Shown: positions 34,351 through 45,346 of the stretch, piece by piece
How positions within the stretch are numbered: the first letter of the stretch is position 1
Layout of the letters: every line of letters starts with the position of its first letter
DNA from: Liopterus haemorrhoidalis
Taxonomy: Eukaryota > Arthropoda > Insecta > Coleoptera > Dytiscidae
DNA: 64,000 nucleotides
Assembly (NCBI GenBank): GCA_963971575.1
Contig: OZ020611.1
Location: 24,845,279-24,909,278 of the forward strand
Reading direction: 5' to 3'
The notes under the pieces: model-generated
The model's input: only the letters and a program-made list of their open reading frames with translations
What the model was told of the DNA's origin: nothing
The model's database searches: none
Made by a program: the position numbers and the translations under genes

Positions 34351-34888
34351 TTTTGTGAAAATCCGATTAAATCTATCGATTTAAAAAAAAATAAATAACC
34401 AGTGGCGAAGGGAGACCTCCGCTAGACTTGCCCTCCCATAAAAAAATAATAATAATAAAAAAATATATATATATATTTTTTATTTAAAAATATATTTAGG
34501 TAAATCTTCAAAAATATATCAAATTATGTCCTATACAATTATTTGTCCAAGGTTTGGTTTACTAGTTACGAATTTTTAAAATTTTAAAGTTTAATAACTT
34601 CCGTTTCCGGTTTTGGATTTTAATAAAAAATAATAGGGTTCTTCCCAATTATTAGGAGAATTTTTTAGTACCAAAACGAACTCTTTAAGTTAAACCATTA
34701 TTGAGTTATCGTGTATACACACAGACACACAGACACACAGACACACAGTCACACAGACACAGACACACACACATACGGACGGCACTTCGAAAATAGTTTT
34801 TTTTTTGGATTCCCTGGACCATTAAACGTGGTCATCAGTCAAAATCACGACATCGAAAATTTTCGCGATTACAATACTTGCCCCTTAT
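34351..34888. repeat. Dispersed repeat with CA/CAGA microsatellite
   Basis: A (CACAGA)n/(CA)n tract occupies ~34717-34772. It is flanked by TTATTGAGTTATCGTGT and, further on, AAAATCACGACATCGAAAA, a style shared by arthropod interspersed repeats. The DD41D mariner is inserted in its right part: CTTGCCCC lies on the left and CGGGCAAGT on the right. Confidence 0.5.
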
Positions 34889-35948
34889 ATACAAGGTGTC
34901 TCAAAAGAAATTTTATATTTGACTGGTACAACGCTGGATAAATCAAAATCCGGGCGACCTAGGTCATCAAGAACGGTAGAAAACGTGGAGAATGTTAATC
35001 AGTCTGTTCGTGACGACCCGAACCTTTCAATTCGGAAGCGCGCAAGTGCTTTAAATGTGCATAGATCATCATTACATCGCATTATGCACAAAGACCTAAA
35101 GCTGCACCCCTACAAAATTCAATTGGTGCAAGAATTAAAGCCCCAAGATGCCAGTCAGAGGCTTAATTTCGTAAATCAGGTGATTGAGCGATTTTCAACG
35201 TTTACCAACATTTTGTTTTCGGATGAAGCTCATTTTCATCTTAATGGCCACGTAAATAAGCAGAACTGCCGCTACTGGAGTGCAACGAATCTGAAACGCA
35301 AACATCAGAAACCCCTACATTCGCCTAAAGTGACGGTATGGGCTGCGATGTCGGCGCGAGGAATTATCGGCCCTTACTTTTTTGAAGACGAAAGGGGGCG
35401 TGCAGTTACAGTGAATTCAGAGCGTTATGTGGAGATGTTAGACAACTTCTTGGTACCTGAACTGCAAAACTTTCCTGGCTATAACCAAAGAACATGGTTC
35501 CAACAGGACGGAGCAACTTCACACACGCCCAATATGTCTCTGCCACGTGTTCGTGAAATTTTCTCAGGCAAATTGATCTCCCGGAGAGGTAACATAAATT
35601 GGCCTCCACGCAGTCCAGATTTAACCCCTATGGACTTTTTCCTATGGGGTTATCTTAAATCTAAAGTTTACGCCAATAAACCGACTTCACTGGCGCATTT
35701 GAAAGAAAATATCCGTCACGAAATGGCAGCCATCCCTGAGTCCACCTGCCGAGACGTCATAAGTAATTTTACTGTTCGATTAAATGAGTGCCGAGAACGC
35801 GAGGGTCTACATTTAGACGATATTATTTTTAAGAAATAAATCCCCAAAAAGTGTATTTTAATAATTAATAAACATTTTTTCTATATACAGCTTACTTTTT
35901 TTTTAATCGATCCACTAAATATAAAATTTCTTTTGAGACACCTTGTAT
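34889..35948 (+). mobile_element. DD41D (rosa/VS-type) mariner-like element
   Basis: Both ends carry the same 32-bp inverted terminus starting ATACAAGGTGTCTCAAAAGA, without a mismatch. Length 1.06 kb is short for the family because the 5' untranslated part and the start of the gene are missing: coding text begins within a few bases of the left terminus. Flanking TA is clear on the right (35949-35950) and blurred on the left. Confidence 0.88.
34919..35839 (+). CDS. DD41D mariner transposase, N-terminally truncated
   Basis: One uninterrupted frame of 306 codons ends DDIIFKK and TAA. It lacks an ATG at its 5' edge (the first codon is TTG; the first ATG is in RIMHKD, residue ~56). Residues ~10-70 form a GRPR linker and second helix-turn-helix (LSIRKRASALNVHRSSLHRIM); the first DNA-binding helix set is absent. 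The catalytic triad is intact: D102 (LFSDEAHF), D197 (FQQDGATSHT) and D239 (LTPMDFFLWG). The last two are 41 residues apart, the spacing of the rosa/VS branch of Tc1/mariner. The open frame suggests recent insertion. It probably cannot be made as a full transposase. Confidence 0.88.
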   Translation: MTGTTLDKSKSGRPRSSRTVENVENVNQSVRDDPNLSIRKRASALNVHRSSLHRIMHKDLKLHPYKIQLVQELKPQDASQRLNFVNQVIERFSTFTNILFSDEAHFHLNGHVNKQNCRYWSATNLKRKHQKPLHSPKVTVWAAMSARGIIGPYFFEDERGRAVTVNSERYVEMLDNFLVPELQNFPGYNQRTWFQQDGATSHTPNMSLPRVREIFSGKLISRRGNINWPPRSPDLTPMDFFLWGYLKSKVYANKPTSLAHLKENIRHEMAAIPESTCRDVISNFTVRLNECREREGLHLDDIIFKK

Positions 35949-35992
35949 TAAGGTCGGGCAAGTAAAAATTCGATTGTCACATTAAGAAGTTG

Positions 35993-35994
<2 letters not shown>

Positions 35995-36073
<79 letters not shown>
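35995..36073. repeat. (TA)n microsatellite, ~39 units
   Basis: An uninterrupted TA dinucleotide array, with a CAGA run (36109-36124) and a family A scrap (GGGAGTCATACCTACA) close behind. Confidence 0.95.
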
Positions 36074-36075
<2 letters not shown>

Positions 36076-37574
36076 CTACAGTTTCTACCGTACATACAGA
36101 CATATGGACAGACAGACAGACAGACACGTGATTGACGTTATAAAGGTTTTTTGGGAGTCATACCTACACAGCTTTAAAAAAATTGCCGATTACAATCAAA
36201 GTTGTACTCGTTTTTTTTTGTCACTTACCAGTTACTTAGGATTCAGAACACATCAAAGTTTGGTGTTGCATAAAACGGTCCTTTATCTGGTTTCATATAC
36301 TTAATGTAAATTTAAAACTAGATATTAGTTAGGTGAGTTGCTGAAAACAAATTCAATATAGTTCTAGCTAAACCTAGTGTTAACGCATTTGATAGGTAAA
36401 AGTGGACGTAAACGAAAGGTCTGTTTAGTGGTAACATATAATAGTAAAAAGTAAAAGATTTATATTTACTTATAGCAATTATTTTCAAAATATAGCAATT
36501 GGTTCGTTTTTAACCACTTTGCGCCAGTTAATTGTTTGTTTATGCCTAAAATAAACATTTATGTTAATTGTTTCAAAATTATTGTTTTCCTTCACTTCAT
36601 TAAAGAATAGGAATTATGAAAAGGGACTCAAAAGAGAGAGAGAGAGAGAGAGAAATAATAATAAAATACCTAAATTGTTTATAATTATATGATTTTCGTC
36701 TGGTCTTAAAATATAATTTTCTATTAATATAAAATTATAATCTTGTTTTGTGTTAGTTTTGATACGTACTAGAACTCGATATAGGAATTACAACAATGAT
36801 TTCCGCCTTTTAGTTTACGAATATGTAATGATATATTGGGATATTGCAAGGCATTTTTGTGTTTTATATTTAGTATTAGCTTATAACGGGTTTTAAGACT
36901 TCTATGCAACAAGGCATAAAAATGACAATCTTGTACTTTGAATCGTACTTGTTCTGTTTTATGACAATAATTGCGTTCCAAATAGATTAAATTAGTGTCA
37001 TAAAGAACTTTAATTCAATTATTTTTTAGATTTTTAATTAGTCTTTGAAGTTTCGTTACATAGTGGACATGTTGCAAAGTGAAACTAAAGTACAAAGAAC
37101 TAAATAATTAAAAACTGATAGTTTTATTAACTTTGCCGGTAGATTTAATCAAAGATCAAATATCTATTTGGTTCTAGACAATTGTTTGAAAAAGAAGATA
37201 GCATTAGTTGAAAGCAAAAAAGTCAATATGACTAAATATGGACGCGGCCTAAGTTTGACAGCCTAAGTGGAACAAAGGCAAGCTCTCTGTTCATTGAACT
37301 TTGGCACTATGTGAAAGTCACGTGGATGAAGTGACTTTGCAAGCAATTTTTTAGAACTGTATATTCAATTGATTTAGCAAGATATTAAATACAAGCTGCT
37401 GATTTACTTTTCTACGGCCGTTATAAATCAGACCTACTTCTAACTAATTTCAGTTCGGTAATGGAGTCCATTCCCATACTAGTGCGGACATGAAATTCAT
37501 ATCCGCACTAGTTTGCAAATATTCATATTTTTTTCAGTAAATTGATCATCGATATAGAAACAATATATTTATTC
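36074..37574. other. Unassigned; family A scrap and (GA)n
   Basis: 36104-36170 belongs to the CAGA end of family A. A GA dinucleotide run lies at ~36633-36652. No gene was recognised. Confidence 0.5.
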
Positions 37575-37907
37575 AATAATTTCACCATCATCATCATGGT
37601 TGGCGCTACAGCTATTTGTAAGCATCGGCCTCCTGCAGAATTTTCCTCCATTCCTTGATTGGGTAACGTTCCACAAATGTCTTTACTTTTAGTGGTTTGA
37701 TGTTTTGTTCGACACCGTCCAGCCATCTTGGTTTGTGTTCTCCTCTTATCCTTTTTCCGAAGAATTTTGCATTCAGCATTTTCTATAACGATCTATCGTC
37801 AGTCACACACTGTATATGTCTTACCCACCTTAAGCGAACTATTTGAACGCTGCAGACAAGTTCTCAATATTGAATAGGTTGTACGATTCAAAATTATATC
37901 GCTAGTA
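37575..37907 (-). pseudogene. RTE-like polyprotein C terminus, downstream half
   Basis: Minus strand: RYNFESYNLFNIEN, then VQIVRLRWVRHIQ, a TAG, KMLNAKFFGKRIRGEHKPRW, LDGVEQN and ERYPIKEWRKILQEADAYK, then stop and an ATG-repeat tail (~37586-37598 on plus). This is the C-terminal end of RTE-type endonuclease/reverse-transcriptase proteins (RLRWxGH..., RGxxxxRWLDxVE, EWRK). The reading resumes at 40286 beyond a 2.4-kb insertion. Confidence 0.7.
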
Positions 37908-40285
37908 CAGTAGAATTAGGAAAATTGCATAACAAAATTCGTTTCAGGATGCCATATGGAAAAATCGATGTAATTGGGTGAGTAGCATGTACCATTGAAG
38001 TCGCCCCCATTTTTTCAACCTGGAACATTGTTTAAACAATGAAAAACAGCAAAAAAACGAAAAAATTTTTTTTTTTTTCTAACTCGGGAGCTACTGCCAC
38101 TGGGAATTTCATTTTTTTTTACTATTAAAGTACTCAAAAACAAATAATTTGAGACCTGCTAAATTAAATTCGACCCATTATTTGGTTAAATAATTGAGAA
38201 AAACCGCGAAAATTTTAAAAATTTTCAAATATTTTTCATTTTGTCAAAAAAGCAGCTATTTGCTTGAAACTTACAGAAATTGTGCCATTTATTGGTTTCA
38301 ACTTACAAAAAAAAATTCATCAAAAAATATTAATTATTTAACGAATTATTGCATTTATTTATTAAAATGGACCTTAATGTAAAATGAAAAATGACGTTCT
38401 TCCCGTCGTCATACAGGGCCCATCAGGTGCTCATTTTCTTTGTTAGAACGTCAATTTTCAACATCCATTAAGGTAAAATCCAATTTTTAATTTTTCGACC
38501 TCCAAAATGCGATTGAAAAATGGTTGCTAATTTTGCAATGGTTTTTTGCGAATAACTTTGCGATAAACAAAGATACGGACATGGCATATCGATATTCTTG
38601 TAGCTGGTAAAAAAACAAAAATTTTGAAAAAAAAAAGTTTTTCTAGGACCAATAGGAGCCGAGATAATACAAGATACCTGTAATAGCGACGCGAGTATTT
38701 CAGAGGAACCTTGTCATAAAAAAAAAAAAATAATGTAAGATATTTAATAATTATATTGTAATGTGCTTTTTTAATTGGTTATAATTTAAATTATATGAAT
38801 AAAACATTTATTTATATAAAGAGCAACATTTTTAAAAAAAAAATTATCAGCCGCCATCTTCATTATTCAAATAAATTGTAAGTATATTATATTTCATTGT
38901 TAATAAAAATATTATTGATAAATAATTATGGATACAAATATAATATTAAACCGTAATTATTTTTCAGTAAAATATCAAAAAATGAAAACGTATCATGGTT
39001 ATACTTATTTTATCTCAGAATGTTATACTACAATATTTTTACATGTTCCAAAATAAAACCCAATATCTTATACAACCTTTTCACATCAAGATACTTCCTA
39101 AAATGAATATTTTTTGTAAAACCACGATTTTTTATTTTTTTATTTTTTTTATTATAGTGATTGTTTATAACAAATTAATTTGTTATTATTTTTCGAAACG
39201 AACATCTCGTTTGTTCATATTTTATCGCGCTACCACAGATTAAAAAAAAAAAACGTCAAAATCGGTTAAGAATCCAGGGAGATACCGCAAATTTTTTCTT
39301 GCCGTTTGAATTTGAAGAAGGCAAGATCGATTTCTCATCCTTCTCTCTCAGCGTAACAGGTACTTTAAAAATCATAATTAGGACTTTACAATTGCATTTT
39401 TCTATCCGACTCAATTGCATTTCAAAGTTCAAGTATTGAACTAGTTTTTGTGAAATTTTCGACCCTTAATGTTAATAAATAAACAATTTACGAATTTAAA
39501 AAAAATATATATATATCTCGGCTCCTATTGGTCCTAGAACAACTTTTTTTTTTCAAAATTTTTGTTTTTTTACTAGCTACAAGAATATCGATATGCCATG
39601 TCCGTATCTTTGTTTATCGCAAAATTATTCGCAAAAAACCATTGCAAAATTAGCAACAACTTTTCAATCGCCATTTTGGAGGTCAAAAAATTTAAAATTG
39701 GATTTTACCTTAATGGATGTTGAAAATTGATGTTTCAACAAAGAAAATGAGCACCTGATGGGCCCTGTATGACGACGGGAAGAACGTCATTTTTCATTTT
39801 ACATTAAGGTCCATTTTAATAAATAAATGCAATAATTCGTTAAATAAGTAATATTTTTTGATGACATTTTTTTTGTAAGTTGAGACCAATAAATGGCACA
39901 ATTTCTGAAAGCTTCAAGCAAATAGCTGCTTTTTTGACAAAATGAAAAATATTTGAAATTTTTTAAAATTTTCGCGGTTTTTCTCAATTATTTAAACAAA
40001 TAATGGGTCGAATTTAATTTAGCAGGTCTCAAATTAATTGTTTTTGAGTACTTTAATAGTAAAAAAAAATGAAATTCCCAGTGGCAGTAGCTCCCGAGTT
40101 AGAAAAAAAAAAACAATTTTTGTCGTTTTTTTTGCTGTTTTTCATTGTTTAAACAATGTTCCAGGTTGAAAAAATGGGGGCGACTTCAATGGTACATGCT
40201 ATTCACCCAATTACATCGGTTTTTCCATATGGCATCCTGAAACGAATTTTGTTAAATTTTCGAACTTTTTTGGCTAATTCTACTG
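37908..40285. mobile_element. 2.38-kb element with ~0.77-kb inverted arms
   Basis: Left arm 37908-~38672 and right arm ~39515-40285 are near-identical inverted copies. Shared text includes CAGTAGAATTAG at the tips, TTCGTTTCAGGATGCCATAT, CGGGAGCTACTGCCACTGGG and GGACATGGCATATCGATATT. TA duplications flank it (37906-37907, 40286-40287). The ~0.84-kb centre is AT-rich without a plausible gene. TA target and CAGTAGAA-like tips recall pogo/Tc1 relatives, but arms this long are unusual. The element splits an RTE, which confirms both boundaries. Confidence 0.9.
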
Positions 40286-40372
40286 TACTACACTGCCTTT
40301 TCCTTTTTTGGAGCCAAATATATTTCTAAAGAGTTTCCTCTCAACAGTGCCCAAAGCCTTTTTTAGATAGGA
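40286..40372 (-). pseudogene. RTE-like polyprotein, upstream half
   Basis: Minus strand reads KALGTVERKLFRNIFGSKKG, matching the LxxFERKxLRxIFG block that precedes RYNFE in this protein family. It continues in sense across the insertion into 37907. Further upstream the homology fades. Confidence 0.6.
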
Positions 40373-40745
40373 CCCAGGTATACATACAAGCCACCTAAGC
40401 TAAAAAAAGCTTAGTTGGCGTGTACCGTAATATTAAGTATTTTACTTAAAAATTTCGATTTTTATTCTACAACCCTTATATCCGCTCTCAAAATTAATTG
40501 CAACCAGCTAGCGAACACAGAACTTCATATCCGGAACCGCTTGCTGATTTTGAACACATTATGTGGGAGACTTTCATATTCAGCTCACGTTTAAAGTACA
40601 ACTGTTGTAATATCAATATCAATATATTTTAGACTATTTCATTCAACCGTGACTTGAAGTCGTTTATGGCTCCTTACACCCCCCCCCCACAGTTGGTTGA
40701 CTTTTCTTACCTATGATACATTTTAACAATTTAGTACTTATTAAT
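40373..40745. other. Unassigned sequence
   Basis: Contains a small stem-loop CTAAGCT/AGCTTAG at ~40398-40415 and a (C)10 run at ~40679-40688. No gene. Confidence 0.45.
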
Positions 40746-41035
40746 TTTTGTACGGTTGCCCATGGATCACAGGGGCCCGGTTTCGATTCCCCCCCATCTC
40801 CTTTGGATTTTTATCTTCCAATATTGTGCAGCAGGCTCTGGGGTTGACGCAGCCTGAAGTATTTAATACTTAAAAGGAGTACCTGTTTACACAGGGATAA
40901 TAGGACCAATCGAAAGGTCACAATGACCGCGTGGCTTTCATATTTATGACCGGCGGTCTAAAAACGCAGAATTTACCTTCTCTGTATTAGCCGCCTATCT
41001 AGGCGTTTGGGAACCTATTATTATTTATTTATTTA
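40746..41035 (+). mobile_element. tRNA-derived SINE, nearly complete
   Basis: A B box GGTTTCGATTCC (40779-40790) lies in a truncated tRNA-like head. The body contains CGCGTGGCTTTCATATTTATG, CCGGCGGTCTA, ACCTTCTCTG and GGGAACCTATTATT, followed by a TTAT-repeat tail. The complement of the 3' half recurs at 60370-60485. Confidence 0.7.
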
Positions 41036-41734
41036 TTAGCAATTTTTAATAATGATCCATTTTCCTTACATATTGCATACAATACATTCTCTACGGCCGT
41101 TAAAAAAGCTGTGAGAAACGAGTGAAAAATAATATATAAATTTAATTTGTGAACGTCAGAATTTCAATTGTCTTCTGAATTTAGTTGGCAATCTTTGGGA
41201 AGTCTTTACAAAAACATCAGACTACAACTAATAGAGAGTTAGCAAAATTGGAATACAAAACACCTGGTAAAATCTGACACTTTACAGATCAAGATGAAGA
41301 ATTTTGCGTAAGTATGACCAAAAGTCAATCCGATAGTGCTTTTTGAAAAATTTAATTAATCCTCTCCTTTGTAGAATTTTATGTATTTTTAATTAATTAA
41401 ATTATTTTTTATTTAATAAAAAATATTTTCCATCATATACAAAGTAAATAATAATTTTAATTTTTTTACAAAAATTCCTTTGGCCGCAGCATTCATGAAC
41501 TTTCTAACTCTACTTTAATGAATTAGTTTTTTATGCACTGCTACATAAACTCAATAACAGTGTGTAAAAAAAGTTAATAGCTACTTATAATTACCAAATA
41601 AAACCGATTTACCGCACATAATTTCATTGCTAGTTTATTCACCAATCGAATTAAAACTCTAAATTTAAATTCAAAAGTTGGTAAAATGAATTGTAACAGT
41701 AATGAAACAATCTACTTGAATTCTATGTATACAG
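41036..41734. other. Unassigned AT-rich sequence
   Basis: No feature recognised in this interval. Confidence 0.45.
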
Positions 41735-42110
41735 GGTGCCAGTTTTTCGAGCCTCACCATTGGGATCTCGTGAATCGTAAGAGATACGAAGTCGGTTAAA
41801 CTGTGGCAAAGTTGCCGAATTAGGTCACTTTAATAATGTATTTGGTTTTCCGGAAAAGTGCAAAGGTCAGTAGATACGAGCAAAAAAACTGATTTTGGTC
41901 GATTTACTTTTTGGCTTATAACTTTTTTGTTTCAATTCATACAAGTTTCTAATTTGCACGTTCTAGAGGCACTTTTTTACGAATAATTCACAGCCATCCT
42001 CAAAATTTTTATGGCTCATACCATTTTAGGGTATTCATGTAGGGCATAAAAGTTGTCTTTAAATGCATGAAGAAAAATGAAAAATGGGAATGCTTGGTAG
42101 ATATACTAAG
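41735..42110 (+). repeat. CAGGGTG-ended dispersed repeat, copy 1
   Basis: Begins TACAGGGTGCC and contains TCGTGAATCGTAAGAGATAC, GGCAAAGTTGCC, TTTCAATTCATACAAGTTTC and AATTTGCACGT. The complement of 45200-45346 plus 46285-46320 matches it. Its right part was interrupted by the retrotransposon that follows. Confidence 0.6.
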
Positions 42111-43160
42111 ATAATGGTTCGACGAAGAAGTCAAACGTGTACGTTGGGGTGCAGAAAGATCTGCTCCTTTTAAATATTATCTGGGAGTGAGACAAGGTAG
42201 CCTCTTATCACCTTATCTATTCAACTTGTATATGGACGACTTAAGTTTGCAGTTGAATAAGCTGAAAACGGGATGTGTGATGGGTTCCTGTGTTATCAAC
42301 CCCATATTCTATGCTGATGACATGGTACTACTCTCACCCTCTTTGGCTGGCTCGAACTAGTGAAGATTTGTGAGTGCTTCACCACAGAGCACGGTCTGAT
42401 ATATAATGCCAAAAAGACTAAGTATATTGTTTTCCAACCGAAGTGCAAGAAGTACAGCGTACCTAATCTTAAGTTGTGTGGACAGATCGTACCGCGTGTG
42501 TCGTCCATGACCTGCCTCGGTCACATAATGTGCGACGATCTTTCGGACCATGCATACATTAGTAGGCAGTGTAGAAAGTTGTGCGTGCGCGCCAATATGT
42601 TGAATAGACGATTTGCAAGATGTAGTAAAGGTGTGCGCAATTGCCTATTCAACTTATACTGTGCTTGTGTTTATGCATTACCCCTATGGACAAATGCAAC
42701 AAAAGCAATTAGACATATATTCAGAGTTTGTTATAATAACGCCTTTAGAATTATAAATGGCTTGGACAGATTTTGTAGCGCTAGCCTTATGTTTGCTCAA
42801 AATGGAATACCTGACAGTTGGAGTATGCTGCGCAAACGAAATTTTTCTTTGCGCAGCAGGCTTTGGCTGTCAACTAATAAGCTAATTGTTAATTGTCTGA
42901 AAAATGATGTTATGTTTAACAACCATTGGTGTAAGCAATTAGTGCTTCACTAATACTTGAATCTGTATTGTGGACAGACTGGACCAATGGTTGTACTATG
43001 TCTTATTTTTGTTTTTCTTTTCTTTTATGTTATATCTTTCTTTGTAAGTTATGTAATTATTCTGTTCACTATCTGTTTGTTTTGTTTGTTACTACTTGTA
43101 TATTATATGTATATTGTTTTTGGCCTAGATGCCGGTTAATAAATGGTAATAAATAAAAAA
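42111..43160 (+). pseudogene. Non-LTR reverse transcriptase, 5'-truncated
   Basis: The plus strand reads FKYYLGVRQGSLLSPYLFNL, YMDDLSLQLNKLKTG, then NPIFYADDMVLLSPS (FYADD catalytic box), a stop, and a 197-codon frame from 42360: EHGLIYNAKKTKYIVFQPK, VSSMTCLGHIM, CRKLCVRANMLNRRF and FNLYCACVYALPLWTNA. This is the palm-to-thumb region and connection of a non-LTR reverse transcriptase. A 3' UTR ends GATGCCGGTTAATAAATGG and an A-rich tail at ~43156. The endonuclease and N-terminal half are missing. CR1/Daphne-like is a guess. Confidence 0.78.
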
Positions 43161-43630
43161 ATTAAATCGAGACTATTTTCTCTTTCCAATGATATAAAAC
43201 ACCTACATAAATTAAAATGAAAACTAACTGAAAATTGGAAAATTATTGGTTTTAAAACAAAATGTATGTATATTTTTAATTTAATTTATTTAATAATGCA
43301 ACATACATTCCCTATATACTACATAAATATATACATATTTTTATTTTAATAAATACATTATTAATTATTATGCTATCATCTTCGATGTTTAGCATAATAA
43401 CCGCCACTGAGACTGAAAGTCTGTTACTGGCTTAGTAAACTAGAAAATAACTCGAGCAATGTGCATTGGTGTCATAGTTTTAATTTAAATTTTTACTTTT
43501 AATTTTAAGTCCGAATTAATATTTAGAATAAAAAAGAAATTTGTAAATAAGAGTGTTATTAATTAATATATTATACAATGTCGTGCAATTCTATACCTGT
43601 TTTGATCCATTTCGTTAATAATTTATTTAT
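43161..43630. other. Unassigned AT-rich sequence
   Basis: No feature recognised. Confidence 0.45.
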
Positions 43631-44838
43631 ATTTCATTTGGTGACAATGATATTGTTATTATTTGTGAATTTACTAAATTTGTTGTATACTTTAGGTAGG
43701 TAATACAAAAAGTTATGCTGAGATATACTTTTACTGGTTTTTAAGTGCTTAATATTTCCTTTTGTTCTAGTGTTGTATTCGTGTGAAGAAAATTCTAATG
43801 TCATAGCATTTTGATACCCATATAAGATAATTGTTTTTAAATACAATTGGACAAGTGCTAAGACATTACTAATTTTGAAAATTTCCGAGGTAGCAAAGTA
43901 TTTCGATTTATTTAGCATGGATTTTAATATCATTTTCTGGATAATAATAAGTTTATTAACATGGCAGTCTCTTGCACCACCCCAACCAATTATACCGTAA
44001 TTTAATATAGATTCTACTAAACCGTGATAAAATATTTTTAATACATTATCTGGGAAAATTTTTCTTATTTTCTTGAAAATATATATATATTTCCTAAGTT
44101 TGTCAGATAATAAATTAATATGTTGGTCCCATCTCATATATTTATCAAAAATTATTCCTAAATATTTAAAATTATCTGTTTTATTTATTATTTGACATTT
44201 ACAGCAAGAGAGGCAACAGTTTTTCTCATTTAGAATTAAGCTTTTATATGGTGGTTGTTTATTGGAATAAATAGAGATGGGCATAAAATACGTTTTATTG
44301 AAATTTAAAGTTAATTTATTTGTATTTAGCCATATTTTTATTTTCTTTAGATCGCTCACTGCTAGATCTTGCAGTGAGCTCCAATTAGGTGCCCTTACGA
44401 ATCTGCATATGATATAACTTCACCTGAAAGTTTCGAATTTAACATATCGTTGATATATAGATTAAACAATAAAGGCACTAAGATAGTCCATTGCGGAACT
44501 CCACAGATTACAGTTCCTTCGGAGCTTAGTCTATCATTAACTTTAACCTGTTGTTTTCTTAAGGAAATATAATTTTTTAGAAGTACTAAAGAAGTTCCAC
44601 GAATCCCATATCTGTAAAGTTTTTCCAATAAAATATCATGGTTGACGGTGTCAAAAGCCTTAGTCAGGTCCAAAAAGACTATTAAACACGGTAAAGATTT
44701 ATCAAGACTGTTGTGAATCAGTTTAGTTAATGCTGCTATAGCATCGCTAGTGTTTTTACCTTTGGTAAATCGAAACTGTTTTGCATTTAATATTTCGTAT
44801 TTATTAAAAAAGGAAAGTATAGCATTAGAATAAATACT
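43631..44838 (-). pseudogene. jockey/CR1-like reverse transcriptase, 5'-truncated
   Basis: Minus strand in order: KQFRFTKGKNTSDAIAALTK, LIVFLDLTKAFDTVNHDILL, GVPQWTILVPLLFNLYINDM and GEVISYADS, then a frameshift and APNWSSLQDLAVSDLKKIKI, NTNKLTLNFNKTYFM, FKYLGIIFDKYMRWDQHINL, VESILNYGIIGWGG and SSHEYNTRTKGNIKH, ending IIVTK and TGA. These are the standard finger, palm and thumb motifs. The catalytic box reads YADS instead of YADD and is next to the frameshift. Inactive. Confidence 0.85.
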
Positions 44839-44839
44839 C

Positions 44840-45346
44840 GAATGTTACACCTTCAACCTCCAAACAGAGCTCTATTCTGTTCTTTAAATTAGATATTACT
44901 CGTCTGACATCCCTTCTACTTTTTTATGTGTTAGAGTGTTAACTATGTTTCCATGCAGCTCATTAATGTCAGCAGGAATGGTTTTATAAATTTGATATTT
45001 CATTAATCAAAAAATAACCAGAGATAAGTCCGAAAAAATGTTTTGATTTTATTTCCAAAGTACTCTTGATCGAAATGAATAAAACCAATATTCTAGTTAC
45101 GTGTGTTTTATATCATTGGAAAGAGAGAGAAAAAAATATCGATTTAATACATTTAAAGACAATTTTGAGCCCCATACGAAAATTGAATTTATCGAAAAGG
45201 ACACGAGCTGTACAAATTTTGAGGACGTGCAAATTAGAAATTTGTATGAATTGAAACAAAACGGTTAAAAATGAAAAAGTAAATTGACCAAAATTAGGTT
45301 TTTGCACGTATCTAGTGACCTGTGCTCTTTTCCGAAAAGCCAAATA
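44840..45346 (-). repeat. CAGGGTG-ended dispersed repeat, copy 2
   Basis: Its complement matches 41855-41990 (TTTCAATTCATACAAATTTC, AATTTGCACGT, GTATTTGGCTTTTC). It is interrupted by the mariner at 45347-46284 and resumes at 46285 (AATGGCAACTTTGCC). Confidence 0.6.

Noticed and set aside
34919..35839. Domesticated host gene
   Set aside because: Although the frame is open, it lies between perfect terminal repeats and lacks a proper start, so it is a transposon copy, not an exapted gene.
38995..39243. 82-codon frame in the centre of the long-arm element as a transposase
   Set aside because: Phe/Ile-rich translation of AT-rich DNA with no DDE or DNA-binding motif.
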